Positions 7,300 through 14,882 of a DNA stretch of 64,000 nucleotides are shown here, piece by piece. A program made the translations under genes and the position numbers. The stretch is from assembly GCA_002412765.1 (NCBI GenBank), contig DHVR01000045.1:1-64000 (forward strand), written 5' to 3'. Position 1 is the first letter of the stretch. Every line of letters begins with the position of its first letter. A model generated the notes under the pieces. It saw only the letters and a list, made by a program, of their open reading frames with translations, did no database searches and was not told the DNA's origin. This stretch comes from Leptolinea sp. UBA5203. GTDB taxonomy: Bacteria; Chloroflexota; Anaerolineae; Anaerolineales; Anaerolineaceae.

Positions 7300-10008
7300 C
7301 TATTTTTGCTGATCCTTGGCTTCCAAAAGAATGGTCTGCAGGATGCCGCCGTTTTTGTAGTAATCAATCTCCCGCAAATTATCCAGGCGCAGAATGGTGT
7401 TAAAGAAAGTGGCCGTGCCGTTGCGATGGATGGCCTTCACCGGGATGATATTGCCGGGTTTTAACTTGTTTTCCAGATCGTCAATCCAGAAGGTTTCATG
7501 ACCGCTCAGTTCCAGGGTGTCGTTATTCTCGCCGTGGATATATTGCAGCGGCAGAATCCCCATGCCCGCCAGGTTGGAGCGGTGAATGCGCTCATAGGAT
7601 TCGGCAATCACCACCCGCACACCCAGCAGCCCGGCGCCCTTGGCTGCCCAGTCCCGGCTGGAACCGGTGCCATATTCCTTGCCCGCCAGAATCACCAGAG
7701 GAACTTTTCTTTCCTTGTAGGTCATCGCCGCGTCATAGATCGTCATTTGTTGTTCATCAGGCAGGAGCTTGGTGAATCCGCCTTCCACACCCGCTACCAG
7801 GCGATTTTTCAAACGGATATTGGCAAAGGTTCCCCGGATCATCACCCGGTCATTCCCACGCCGTGCGCCATAGGTATTGAAATCTCGTACCGGCACGCCA
7901 TGCTCTTTCAGATACAGACCCGCCGGGCTTTCCGGCATGATGGAACCCGCCGGAGAAATGTGATCGGTGGTGATGGAATCGCCAAACATGGCCAGCACTC
8001 TGGCATGCGCAACCTGATTGCGATCCGGACTGAGCCCATTGACCAGATCCTCAAAGAAAGGAGGCTCCTGCAAATAGGTGCTCTCCGCATTCCAGACCGG
8101 AATTTCACTCTTCTCAATCGGAATGGCTTCCCATTCCGCCGAATTCTTTTGATCCTTGCGGTACAGGGATTGGAAAAGATCTTTCTGTACGTGCTTTTCA
8201 ATCAGGCCATTGACCTCGGCGTTGCTCGGCCAGATGTCCTTCAGGAAGATGGGCTTGCCTTCCGGGGTGGTCCCCAGAGGTTCAGTGGTCAAATCCACAT
8301 CCATATGACCCGCAAGAGCATAGGCGATCACCAGCGGAGGGGAGGCCAGGAAATTGGCCCGCGTATGCGGATTGATGCGGCCTTCAAAGTTGCGGTTGCC
8401 TGAAACCACGGAGGCGGCGATCAAGCCGTTCTCTTCCACCGCCTTGACCACATCCTCTGGCAAGGGTCCGGTATTGCCGATGCAGGAGGCACAGGCATAG
8501 CCGACGATATTAAAGCCGAGCTGATCCAGATAGGGCAACAGACCGGCATCCTTGAGATATCCTTCCACAATCCGCGAACCGGGCGTAAAACTGGTTTTGA
8601 TCTGCGGACCAATCTTCAGCCCCAATTCGACCGCCCGTTTGGCCAACAAACCGGCCGCTAGAATGACAAACGGATTGGAGGTATTGGTGCAGGACGTGAT
8701 CGAGGCAATCAAGAGACTGCCGTGGGTCAGGTTTACCTTCTCCCCTTTCACCGTGACAGGTATCTGGAGGGCTGCCTTTTCCTGCGGAACTTTGAATCCG
8801 CCCTGGGCGATTTCCTTTGTCAGCGAAGAGCGAAACGCAGTCTTCAGCGCCGTGATTTCCACACGGTCCTGCGGCCGGCGCGGTCCGGCGACAATCGGTT
8901 TGACCTTCGAAAGGTCCAACTGCATCACCTGGGTGTAATCCGGTACGCGGGCATCCGCCTGCCAGAATATTTTTTGTTCCTTCAACATGATTTCCAGGGT
9001 GGCAACCATGGCCTCGTCCCTTCCGGTGGCGCGCAGATAGCGCATGGCTTCATCATCAAAGGGGAAATAGGTCACCGTGGCGCCTGTTTCCGGGGTCATG
9101 TTGGCCATCATGGCCCGGTCCGCCAGGCTGAGCGCCTGCAAACCGCTGCCGTACAGCTCAACAAATTTGCCCACCACGCCCACTTTGCGCAACTCGGAAA
9201 CCAGCCAAAGGGTCACATCCGTGGGGGTAACGCCTTCCTGCATTTTGCCTATCACTTCAACCCCCACCACATCGGGGATGGGAATCTCAATCGGCTGGCC
9301 CATCATGGCGGCGATGGCTTCAATCCCGCCCACACCCCATCCGATCACCCCCAATCCATTGATCATGGTGGTGTGGGAATCGGTACCCACCAGGGTTTCC
9401 GGGAAGATGAGTTTCTTGCCGTCCTTCTCCCGCATCAGGAAGCCGTTGGCCAGCGTTTCCAGGTTGATCTGATGGATGATGCCGTTTCCCGGAGGAAAAA
9501 CGCGGAAATTCTTAAAGGCATGCTGACCCCATTTGATCAGGGCAAAACGTTCGTTGTTTCGTTCAAATTCTCGCGCCATATTCAACTGCAGGGCATCCGC
9601 CTGTCCGGCGACATCCACATGCAGGGAGTGATCCACAATCACATCCACCGGTAAAACCGGGTTGATGCTGGCAGGGTCCAGCCCCATTTTTTGAGCAGCC
9701 GAGCGCATGGCTGCCAGGTCAATCAGAACCGGCACGCCGGATAAATCCTGCATCAGCACCCGTCCCGGATAGAAGGACATCATGCGCCGCTGGACAACCT
9801 TGGGCTGCCAATTCGCCAAATGGGCAATATGCTCCTCCCGAATCAGTTCATCATCAAAGTTCCTGAGCAGAGATTCCAATAAAATGCGGATGGAGTAGGG
9901 CAAGCGGTCCAAACTTCCAATGCCTTTCTCCTCGATCTGGCGTAAATCATAAAACGAAACCTCCCCCAGTGGGGTAGTGCGTGTAACGGTTTGGGATAAA
10001 TTGCTCAT
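7300..10008 (-). CDS. acnA: Aconitate hydratase A
   Basis: 902 residues, the usual length of AcnA/IRP-type aconitases, which isomerise citrate to isocitrate. Cluster ligands are in SCTNTSNP (near residue 438) and YACASCIGNTGPL (near 505). Substrate motifs include GTDSHTTMINGLGVIGWGVG, SGNRNFEGRI and the swivel-domain AGKEYGTGSSRDWAAKG. The start has AAGGAAGG at good spacing. It lies 34 bases after icd on the same strand and ends at a hairpin terminator, so icd-acnA is a two-gene operon. The labile [4Fe-4S] cluster suits an anaerobe, but AcnA types are usually the stable form. Confidence 0.96.
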   Translation of the reverse strand: MSNLSQTVTRTTPLGEVSFYDLRQIEEKGIGSLDRLPYSIRILLESLLRNFDDELIREEHIAHLANWQPKVVQRRMMSFYPGRVLMQDLSGVPVLIDLAAMRSAAQKMGLDPASINPVLPVDVIVDHSLHVDVAGQADALQLNMAREFERNNERFALIKWGQHAFKNFRVFPPGNGIIHQINLETLANGFLMREKDGKKLIFPETLVGTDSHTTMINGLGVIGWGVGGIEAIAAMMGQPIEIPIPDVVGVEVIGKMQEGVTPTDVTLWLVSELRKVGVVGKFVELYGSGLQALSLADRAMMANMTPETGATVTYFPFDDEAMRYLRATGRDEAMVATLEIMLKEQKIFWQADARVPDYTQVMQLDLSKVKPIVAGPRRPQDRVEITALKTAFRSSLTKEIAQGGFKVPQEKAALQIPVTVKGEKVNLTHGSLLIASITSCTNTSNPFVILAAGLLAKRAVELGLKIGPQIKTSFTPGSRIVEGYLKDAGLLPYLDQLGFNIVGYACASCIGNTGPLPEDVVKAVEENGLIAASVVSGNRNFEGRINPHTRANFLASPPLVIAYALAGHMDVDLTTEPLGTTPEGKPIFLKDIWPSNAEVNGLIEKHVQKDLFQSLYRKDQKNSAEWEAIPIEKSEIPVWNAESTYLQEPPFFEDLVNGLSPDRNQVAHARVLAMFGDSITTDHISPAGSIMPESPAGLYLKEHGVPVRDFNTYGARRGNDRVMIRGTFANIRLKNRLVAGVEGGFTKLLPDEQQMTIYDAAMTYKERKVPLVILAGKEYGTGSSRDWAAKGAGLLGVRVVIAESYERIHRSNLAGMGILPLQYIHGENNDTLELSGHETFWIDDLENKLKPGNIIPVKAIHRNGTATFFNTILRLDNLREIDYYKNGGILQTILLEAKDQQK

Positions 10009-10042
10009 CAGACCTTCCTTCTTATTCAGTCAATCATTTTTT

Positions 10043-11365
10043 TCATTTTGCTTGCATGGCATCCGCGATGGCCTGGCCAAATTCGCTGGTTTTTACCATG
10101 CTGGAACCTGGCATCAGATGATGGAAATCAAAAGTCACCCGGCCCGCTTGAACGGTTTTCTCCAGCCCTTCCAGGAGGATTTGCCCGGCTTCCTGCCAGC
10201 CTAAATAGTTAAACATCATCACGGCGGAGAGCAGCAAAGAGCAGGGGTTGACCACGTCTTTATCTGCAAATTTGGGTGCCGTGCCGTGGGTGGCTTCAAA
10301 GACCGCAATACCGGTATCAAAATTAATGTTGCCGCCTGGAGCAATCCCCATACCGCCCACCTGGGCAGCCAGTCCGTCCGAAAGGTAATCGCCGTTCAGG
10401 TTGGGGGTTGCCAGAATATCAAAATTAACCGGATTGGTGATGGTTTGCTCAAAAACGATATCCGCGATAATGTCATTGATGAATAGCTTTCCTGCCTCTT
10501 CGGCTTGCTGTTTGGCTTCGTTAGCCGCGGATTCGCCCTGATTCTTGAGGATCTGATCAACCTGGCGCTGGGTGAAGACCTGCTCCGGAAATTCCTTCTC
10601 GGCCAGATCATAGCCCCAGATGGAAAAATACCCTTCGGTAAATTTCATAATATTGCCCTTATGCACCAGGGTAATTTTCTTGCGTTTATTGATCAATCCC
10701 CAGTTAATCGCAGCCCGCACCAGACGTGCCGTGCCTTGCTGGGAGATGGGCTTCAAGGAGTAGTTGGTCGTTTCCGGAAAACGGATTTTTTCGTAGGCTT
10801 CGGGAAATTCTGTTTTCAGCATGGATGAAAATCGATCATGCTCCGGGGTACCCTGTAAAAATTCAATACCGGCATAGAGGTCTTCAGTATTTTCGCGAAA
10901 GACCACCATGTCCATTAATTCCGGGTGTTTCACCGGGGAGGGAACGCCCTGGTAGTATTTCAAGGGCCGCATGCAAACGTATAAATCCAGTGTCTTGCGC
11001 AGCGCTACATTCAACGAGCGGATCCCCCCGCCCACAGGGGTTGTCAGTGGACCTTTGATACTGACTCGATACTTTTCAAGCGCATCCAGGGTTTCCTTGG
11101 GCAGCCATTCCCCGCTAGCCTGAAACGCTTTTTCACCCGCCAGGACTTCCAACCAATAAATTTTTCGTTTGCCATGATACGCCAGGTCAACTGCCTGATC
11201 CAACAGAGGTTGTACTGCCCGCCAAATGTCGCGGCCAATACCGTCGCCTTCTATAAAGGGGATAATGGGTTGATCCGGTACAGATAAGCCGCCTTGCTGC
11301 ATGGTTATCGCACTGCCATGGGTCAGTGCCTGTTGATTCATCTCTTTTCGGTCAGTTTTACTCAT
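10043..11365 (-). CDS. icd: Isocitrate dehydrogenase (NADP-type)
   Basis: 440 residues aligned throughout with bacterial NADP isocitrate dehydrogenase: IPFIEGDGIG, KGPLTTPVGGGIRSLNVALR (substrate Ser and Args), YYQGVPSPVKHPE, HKGNIMKFTEGYF, and the nucleotide-binding ATHGTAPKFADKD. It makes 2-oxoglutarate from isocitrate. E. coli-like NADP enzymes place Lys344 and Tyr345 in the stretch after HGTAPK; here KFADKD resembles KYAGQD, favouring NADP, but this is a judgement by eye. AAGGAAA precedes the ATG. It is the first gene of icd-acnA and starts from the minus-strand promoter at 11404-11433. Confidence 0.95.
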   Translation of the reverse strand: MSKTDRKEMNQQALTHGSAITMQQGGLSVPDQPIIPFIEGDGIGRDIWRAVQPLLDQAVDLAYHGKRKIYWLEVLAGEKAFQASGEWLPKETLDALEKYRVSIKGPLTTPVGGGIRSLNVALRKTLDLYVCMRPLKYYQGVPSPVKHPELMDMVVFRENTEDLYAGIEFLQGTPEHDRFSSMLKTEFPEAYEKIRFPETTNYSLKPISQQGTARLVRAAINWGLINKRKKITLVHKGNIMKFTEGYFSIWGYDLAEKEFPEQVFTQRQVDQILKNQGESAANEAKQQAEEAGKLFINDIIADIVFEQTITNPVNFDILATPNLNGDYLSDGLAAQVGGMGIAPGGNINFDTGIAVFEATHGTAPKFADKDVVNPCSLLLSAVMMFNYLGWQEAGQILLEGLEKTVQAGRVTFDFHHLMPGSSMVKTSEFGQAIADAMQAK

Positions 11366-11396
11366 GGAGTTTCCTTTTTACTACCAATTTGGGTAC

Positions 11397-11433
11397 TTGA
11401 CATATCATACCACCAGAAGGTATAATAAGTCAA
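11397..11433. promoter_or_regulatory. Back-to-back sigma70 promoters inside one palindrome (iclR / icd)
   Basis: Plus strand: -35 TTGACA (11397-11402), 18-base spacer, -10 TATAAT (11421-11426), reading into iclR and citrate synthase. Minus strand: -35 TTGACT (11433-11428), 18-base spacer, -10 TATGAT (11409-11404), reading into icd-acnA. The two promoters occupy the same 37 bases because the site is a palindrome: arms TTGACATATCATACC and GGTATAATAAGTCAA match at 13 of 15 positions around a 7-base centre. A repressor bound to this dyad would block both directions at once. The adjacent iclR product is the obvious candidate. Confidence 0.85.
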
Positions 11434-11474
11434 GATTTTCGGGACAGCGTCCCAATGATTAGGACACCAACAAG

Positions 11475-12221
11475 ATGCAAGCTATCGATCGCGTTGTCGC
11501 CATTCTGGATTGTTTCACCCTCACCTCACCACAGCTTGGGGTGCGTGAAATCGCGCGCAAGATCGAACTGCCTTCCAGTACCACCGGCCGCATCCTGACC
11601 AGTATGAAAGAAGCCGGCTTGTTGAGCCAAAACAGTGACACTCAACTCTACCAGTTGGGTGGCCGCTTACTTTCCTGGGCCGGAGTCTACAGCGCCACGC
11701 TGGACGTTCGCAGCATTGCCCTGCCGGCCATGCATAAAATCCATCAAGATACCGACGAAACCATCAGTCTTTATATCTTGGAAGGCAATGAACGCCTTTG
11801 TGTGGAACGTCTGGAGAGCACCCATAATGTTCGTATGGTTGCCCGCATCGGACGACACTTGCCCCTGTATGCCGGATCCGCCGGGAAAGTATTCCTTGCT
11901 TATATCTCAGAAGAACGTCGCGAACAAATTTTGAATGAGACCATGCTCACGCCATTTACTGAAAACACAATCATCGATCGAAAAGCTTTATTAGAAGAAG
12001 TGATTAAAATCCGCCAGCAAGGCTACGCAGTAAGTTTCGGCGAATGGATGGCGGAAGCTTCCGGCATTGCCGCCCCAATTTTTGATCAAAGCAAAGAAAT
12101 CGCAGCCGTCATTACCATCTCCGGGCCGAATCAACGATTTACACCGGAGAACGTGGCTCTTTATACCGGCATCTTACTGAACGCCGCAAAGATGATTTCT
12201 GCAAACCTGGGATTCAGGTAA
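11475..12221 (+). CDS. IclR-family regulator of the citrate branch
   Basis: 248 residues. An N-terminal winged helix (residues 1-62, LGVREIARKIELPSSTTGRI as the helix-turn-helix) is followed by the IclR effector domain (about 75-245) with GRHLPLYAGSAGKVFLA and GYAVSFGEWMAEASGIAAPI, which is typical of the family. IclR proteins bind small organic acids and act as repressors or activators from palindromic sites. The gene is divergent from icd-acnA and lies 53 bases upstream of citrate synthase on the same strand; its promoter coincides with the palindrome at 11397-11433. Control of citrate synthase, aconitase and isocitrate dehydrogenase, together with itself, is a direct inference from this layout. 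The ligand is unknown. Confidence 0.88.
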   Translation: MQAIDRVVAILDCFTLTSPQLGVREIARKIELPSSTTGRILTSMKEAGLLSQNSDTQLYQLGGRLLSWAGVYSATLDVRSIALPAMHKIHQDTDETISLYILEGNERLCVERLESTHNVRMVARIGRHLPLYAGSAGKVFLAYISEERREQILNETMLTPFTENTIIDRKALLEEVIKIRQQGYAVSFGEWMAEASGIAAPIFDQSKEIAAVITISGPNQRFTPENVALYTGILLNAAKMISANLGFR

Positions 12222-12274
12222 TACCTTTACCTTTTTTGAAAATTTTAGATTGATAATGTCCAAAGGAGTCTGTC

Positions 12275-13639
12275 ATGATACAAGCCGATAATGTCCGTAT
12301 TCTGCGCCCCGCCTGGCGCGAACGCAAATACCGTATGGATGAACGTATAGCAGCACAATTGCCCAAGTGGCGCAAACAGATCCAGCAGCTCATTGAGCAG
12401 TACGGTGATTCGGCTTTTGAGAAAGTTACCGTTTCTCAAATATACGGCGGCTTGCGTGGTGTCACCACCATCGTCTCCGATATTTCCCACATCGATCCGG
12501 ATGCAGGTATCCGGCTGCGCGGGTATACCATTACCGAGCTTCTGGACATTCTCCCCAAAGCAGAAGGGACAGAAATTCCCATGGCCGGCGGGCTGTTTTA
12601 TCTGCTGCTGGTGGGTGAACTGCCGACTTTTGAAGATGCCATGATTGTGGAAAATACCTGGTACGAACGCAGTTCCCTTCCCCCTCACCTGTTAGCCCTC
12701 ATCCAAGCCATGCCGCGCAACACCCATCCCATGATCCTATTTTCCCAGGCCATTATGGCGCTACAAAGCGATTCAGTATTTTCAAGGCGCTATCAAGAAG
12801 GCATGCATAAAGAGGACTACTGGGAAGCCACATTGGAGGACAGCCTCAACCTGACCGCAAAGTTGCCTTCCATTGCTGCCATGATTTACAATCACCTATA
12901 TCGTGATGGTGAATTAACTTCACCCAATCCGCATCTGGACTGGAGTGCTAATTTCGCCCATATGATCGGAAAAGGTGATGACCGCGAATATCATGATTTG
13001 TGCCGTCTTTTCTTCATCATCCACTCCGATCATGAAGGCGCGAACGCCAGCGCCCATGCTGCTCGCCTGGTCAATTCCACCCTGGCAGATGTGTACTATG
13101 CCTGCTCGGCTGGCATCAATGCCCTGGCTGGTCCTCTGCATGGCTTGGCCAATCAAGGCTGTATCACCTGGTTGCTGCAAGTCTATGAACACTTTAAAGG
13201 GCTCCCCTCAAAAGAACAATTGGAAACCTATGTGCGCAAGACCCTCGATAATGGACTGGTCATCCCCGGATACGGCCACGCCGTGTTACGTACCACCGAT
13301 ACCCGCTTTACTGCACAGCGTGATTTTGCCCTCAAGCACCTCCCGGATGATGAAATCTTCAAGCTGGTTGAACAAGTGTTTGAAGTTGTCCCGAATATCT
13401 TGATGGAATCCGGCAAGATTAAAAATCCATGGCCGAATGTGGATGCCATCAACGGCACCCTGCAATACCATTACGGGGTTAGAGAATTTGATTTCTATAC
13501 TGTACTCTTCGGCATCAGCCGCATCATGGGATTCACGGCCGGCTTGGTATGGGATCGCGGTATCGGGAAACCGATTGAACGGCCCAAATCCATCACCACC
13601 AGCAATTTGGAAAAATTCATTCAAAGCACTACGAAATAA
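12275..13639 (+). CDS. gltA: Citrate synthase, eukaryotic (mitochondrial) type
   Basis: 454 residues resembling mitochondrial Si-citrate synthase rather than the usual bacterial hexameric or short forms: RLRGYTITELLDILPKAEGT, SDHEGANASAHAARLV, GPLHGLANQ, PGYGHAVLR, FALKHLPDD, KNPWPNVDA and FYTVLFGISR. The catalytic residues fall at H289, H335 and D390, spaced exactly as H274, H320 and D375 of the pig enzyme. Related enzymes are described for Geobacteraceae. It condenses acetyl-CoA and oxaloacetate. AAAGGAG lies 9 bases before the ATG. The gene follows iclR closely and very likely shares its transcript. Confidence 0.94.
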   Translation: MIQADNVRILRPAWRERKYRMDERIAAQLPKWRKQIQQLIEQYGDSAFEKVTVSQIYGGLRGVTTIVSDISHIDPDAGIRLRGYTITELLDILPKAEGTEIPMAGGLFYLLLVGELPTFEDAMIVENTWYERSSLPPHLLALIQAMPRNTHPMILFSQAIMALQSDSVFSRRYQEGMHKEDYWEATLEDSLNLTAKLPSIAAMIYNHLYRDGELTSPNPHLDWSANFAHMIGKGDDREYHDLCRLFFIIHSDHEGANASAHAARLVNSTLADVYYACSAGINALAGPLHGLANQGCITWLLQVYEHFKGLPSKEQLETYVRKTLDNGLVIPGYGHAVLRTTDTRFTAQRDFALKHLPDDEIFKLVEQVFEVVPNILMESGKIKNPWPNVDAINGTLQYHYGVREFDFYTVLFGISRIMGFTAGLVWDRGIGKPIERPKSITTSNLEKFIQSTTK

Positions 13640-13707
13640 CTCTTGTAAAAAATCGCCTGGGACTTTTTCAACAATCTCTCTCTTTATAAAAATGCACTAC
13701 AGTAAGA

Positions 13708-13740
13708 CGACACAATCCGGAAAATTTCCGGATTGTGTCG
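13708..13740. terminator. Perfect 16-base inverted repeat between convergent genes
   Basis: CGACACAATCCGGAAA at 13708-13723 is the exact complement of 13725-13740. It lies between citrate synthase (plus) and the C39-like lipoprotein gene (minus) and ends one base before the latter's stop. A bidirectional terminator is likely, although neither side has a good T-run. Confidence 0.6.
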
Positions 13741-13741
13741 C

Positions 13742-14545
13742 TTAATCTTCCATAACAATCACCATGCGATCCAGTACGGCCCAGGAATTGTCAAACACAT
13801 CCACCGGAACATCATAGAAACGGCTGTTATTCAAGTAACGGATGGAATCTTCTCCGTAACCCGTTAAAATAACCACGTGCTCATAGGCTCCTACCTGTAC
13901 TTTGTTCCCCGCAGAATCGGTATAGATATAGGGTACCCCGCCTTCCACATTGCCAATCACCCAGGCGATCACCGGGTTGCCCGCGGCAAGCTGCTCACGG
14001 ATTTGTTCTATGGTGTACTTTTTGTAAGCTACAGCATTCAGCCCATAAGTCCGCAGCAAAGCCGCCACCGGTTCCGCATGCACGCCGTAAGCATACGGCG
14101 GGATCTGACCCCAAGGGCCATCCACAGTACCCACAAATCCGAAATCCGGATTATCCGAGAGTGGTAATTCATGTTGAAAATTATATTCATAGATGGTCAC
14201 CCCGAAATAAGCTGCCCAATCCACGGCGGATCGGGCCTCGCAGGAAAGGGGGAACCATTGCCTGTATCCATAGATATCCTCGATATAATAGCTTTCAGGT
14301 AAGGGGGGAACCTCTGTTGGTGCAGGAGTGGGGCTTGGACTGGGCGTTTCGGTTACCGGCAGGGTGGCTGTCGCAGCTGGCGTGGTGGTGGACTCTTCTG
14401 TCTGTGTCGGCAGATCAACTGTCTCCGACCCAGGCATGGTGGAACGCTCGGCCGCCAGGTCTGAGTAAATAGGGCTCACCTGGCAGCCCATGAGCAAAGC
14501 GAGCAAGAGTATAATGATCAAAAGAACTTGAATTTTATTTTTCAT
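13742..14545 (-). CDS. Lipoprotein with C39-like cysteine peptidase domain
   Basis: 267 residues. A signal sequence ends in a lipobox (LLMGC, Cys21), followed by a Thr/Pro/Ser-rich linker to about residue 90, then a C39-like papain fold. Candidate catalytic residues are the Cys in FPLSCEARSAVDWAAYFG, the His in AYEHVVILTGYG and the Asn/Asp in IRYLNNSRF. Proteins of this kind are secreted, membrane-anchored peptidases or peptidase-like binding proteins; no bacteriocin transporter is attached or nearby, so a role in leader processing is unlikely. The gene stands alone and converges on citrate synthase. The substrate is unknown. Confidence 0.8.
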   Translation of the reverse strand: MKNKIQVLLIIILLLALLMGCQVSPIYSDLAAERSTMPGSETVDLPTQTEESTTTPAATATLPVTETPSPSPTPAPTEVPPLPESYYIEDIYGYRQWFPLSCEARSAVDWAAYFGVTIYEYNFQHELPLSDNPDFGFVGTVDGPWGQIPPYAYGVHAEPVAALLRTYGLNAVAYKKYTIEQIREQLAAGNPVIAWVIGNVEGGVPYIYTDSAGNKVQVGAYEHVVILTGYGEDSIRYLNNSRFYDVPVDVFDNSWAVLDRMVIVMED

Positions 14546-14603
14546 AAAATCTTCGTCATCTCCTGGGATGGCGGCGTTGCATAATCATACCGCAGGAAAT
14601 GTC

Positions 14604-14822
14604 ATGAATCAATTTAATGAGCAGGAACCCGAAATTGAAACAGAGGATCAAGCCAGTGAATCGGTTGCACCCAACCCTTGGACCCTGCGCATCATGGCAA
14701 TTGTTTTAATCGTGGTGTTTCTTTTTCCCCTCTTTCTCTCAGCTTTTCAAACCCTGATTAAAATAATCAAACCCGAGATCCTTCCCACCCCCTTTGGATT
14801 GGAAGACCTGCTGCATGGTTAA
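14604..14822 (+). CDS. Small single-span membrane protein
   Basis: 72 residues: an acidic N-terminus (NEQEPEIETEDQ), one hydrophobic helix (about residues 28-52, IMAIVLIVVFLFPLFLSAF) and a short C-terminal tail. The frame is open to 14568, but AGGAAA lies 7 bases before the ATG at 14604, so that start is used. It lies between the divergent C39-like lipoprotein gene and the convergent acyl-CoA synthetase. No family is recognised; the clean binding site, strong membrane helix and lack of any overlapping gene support it as real. Confidence 0.6.
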   Translation: MNQFNEQEPEIETEDQASESVAPNPWTLRIMAIVLIVVFLFPLFLSAFQTLIKIIKPEILPTPFGLEDLLHG

Positions 14823-14882
14823 ATGCGGACCAGCCGCGTTGATCAAAAGCGGCCGGCCACATTGGGGGGAAAGACAAAACCA

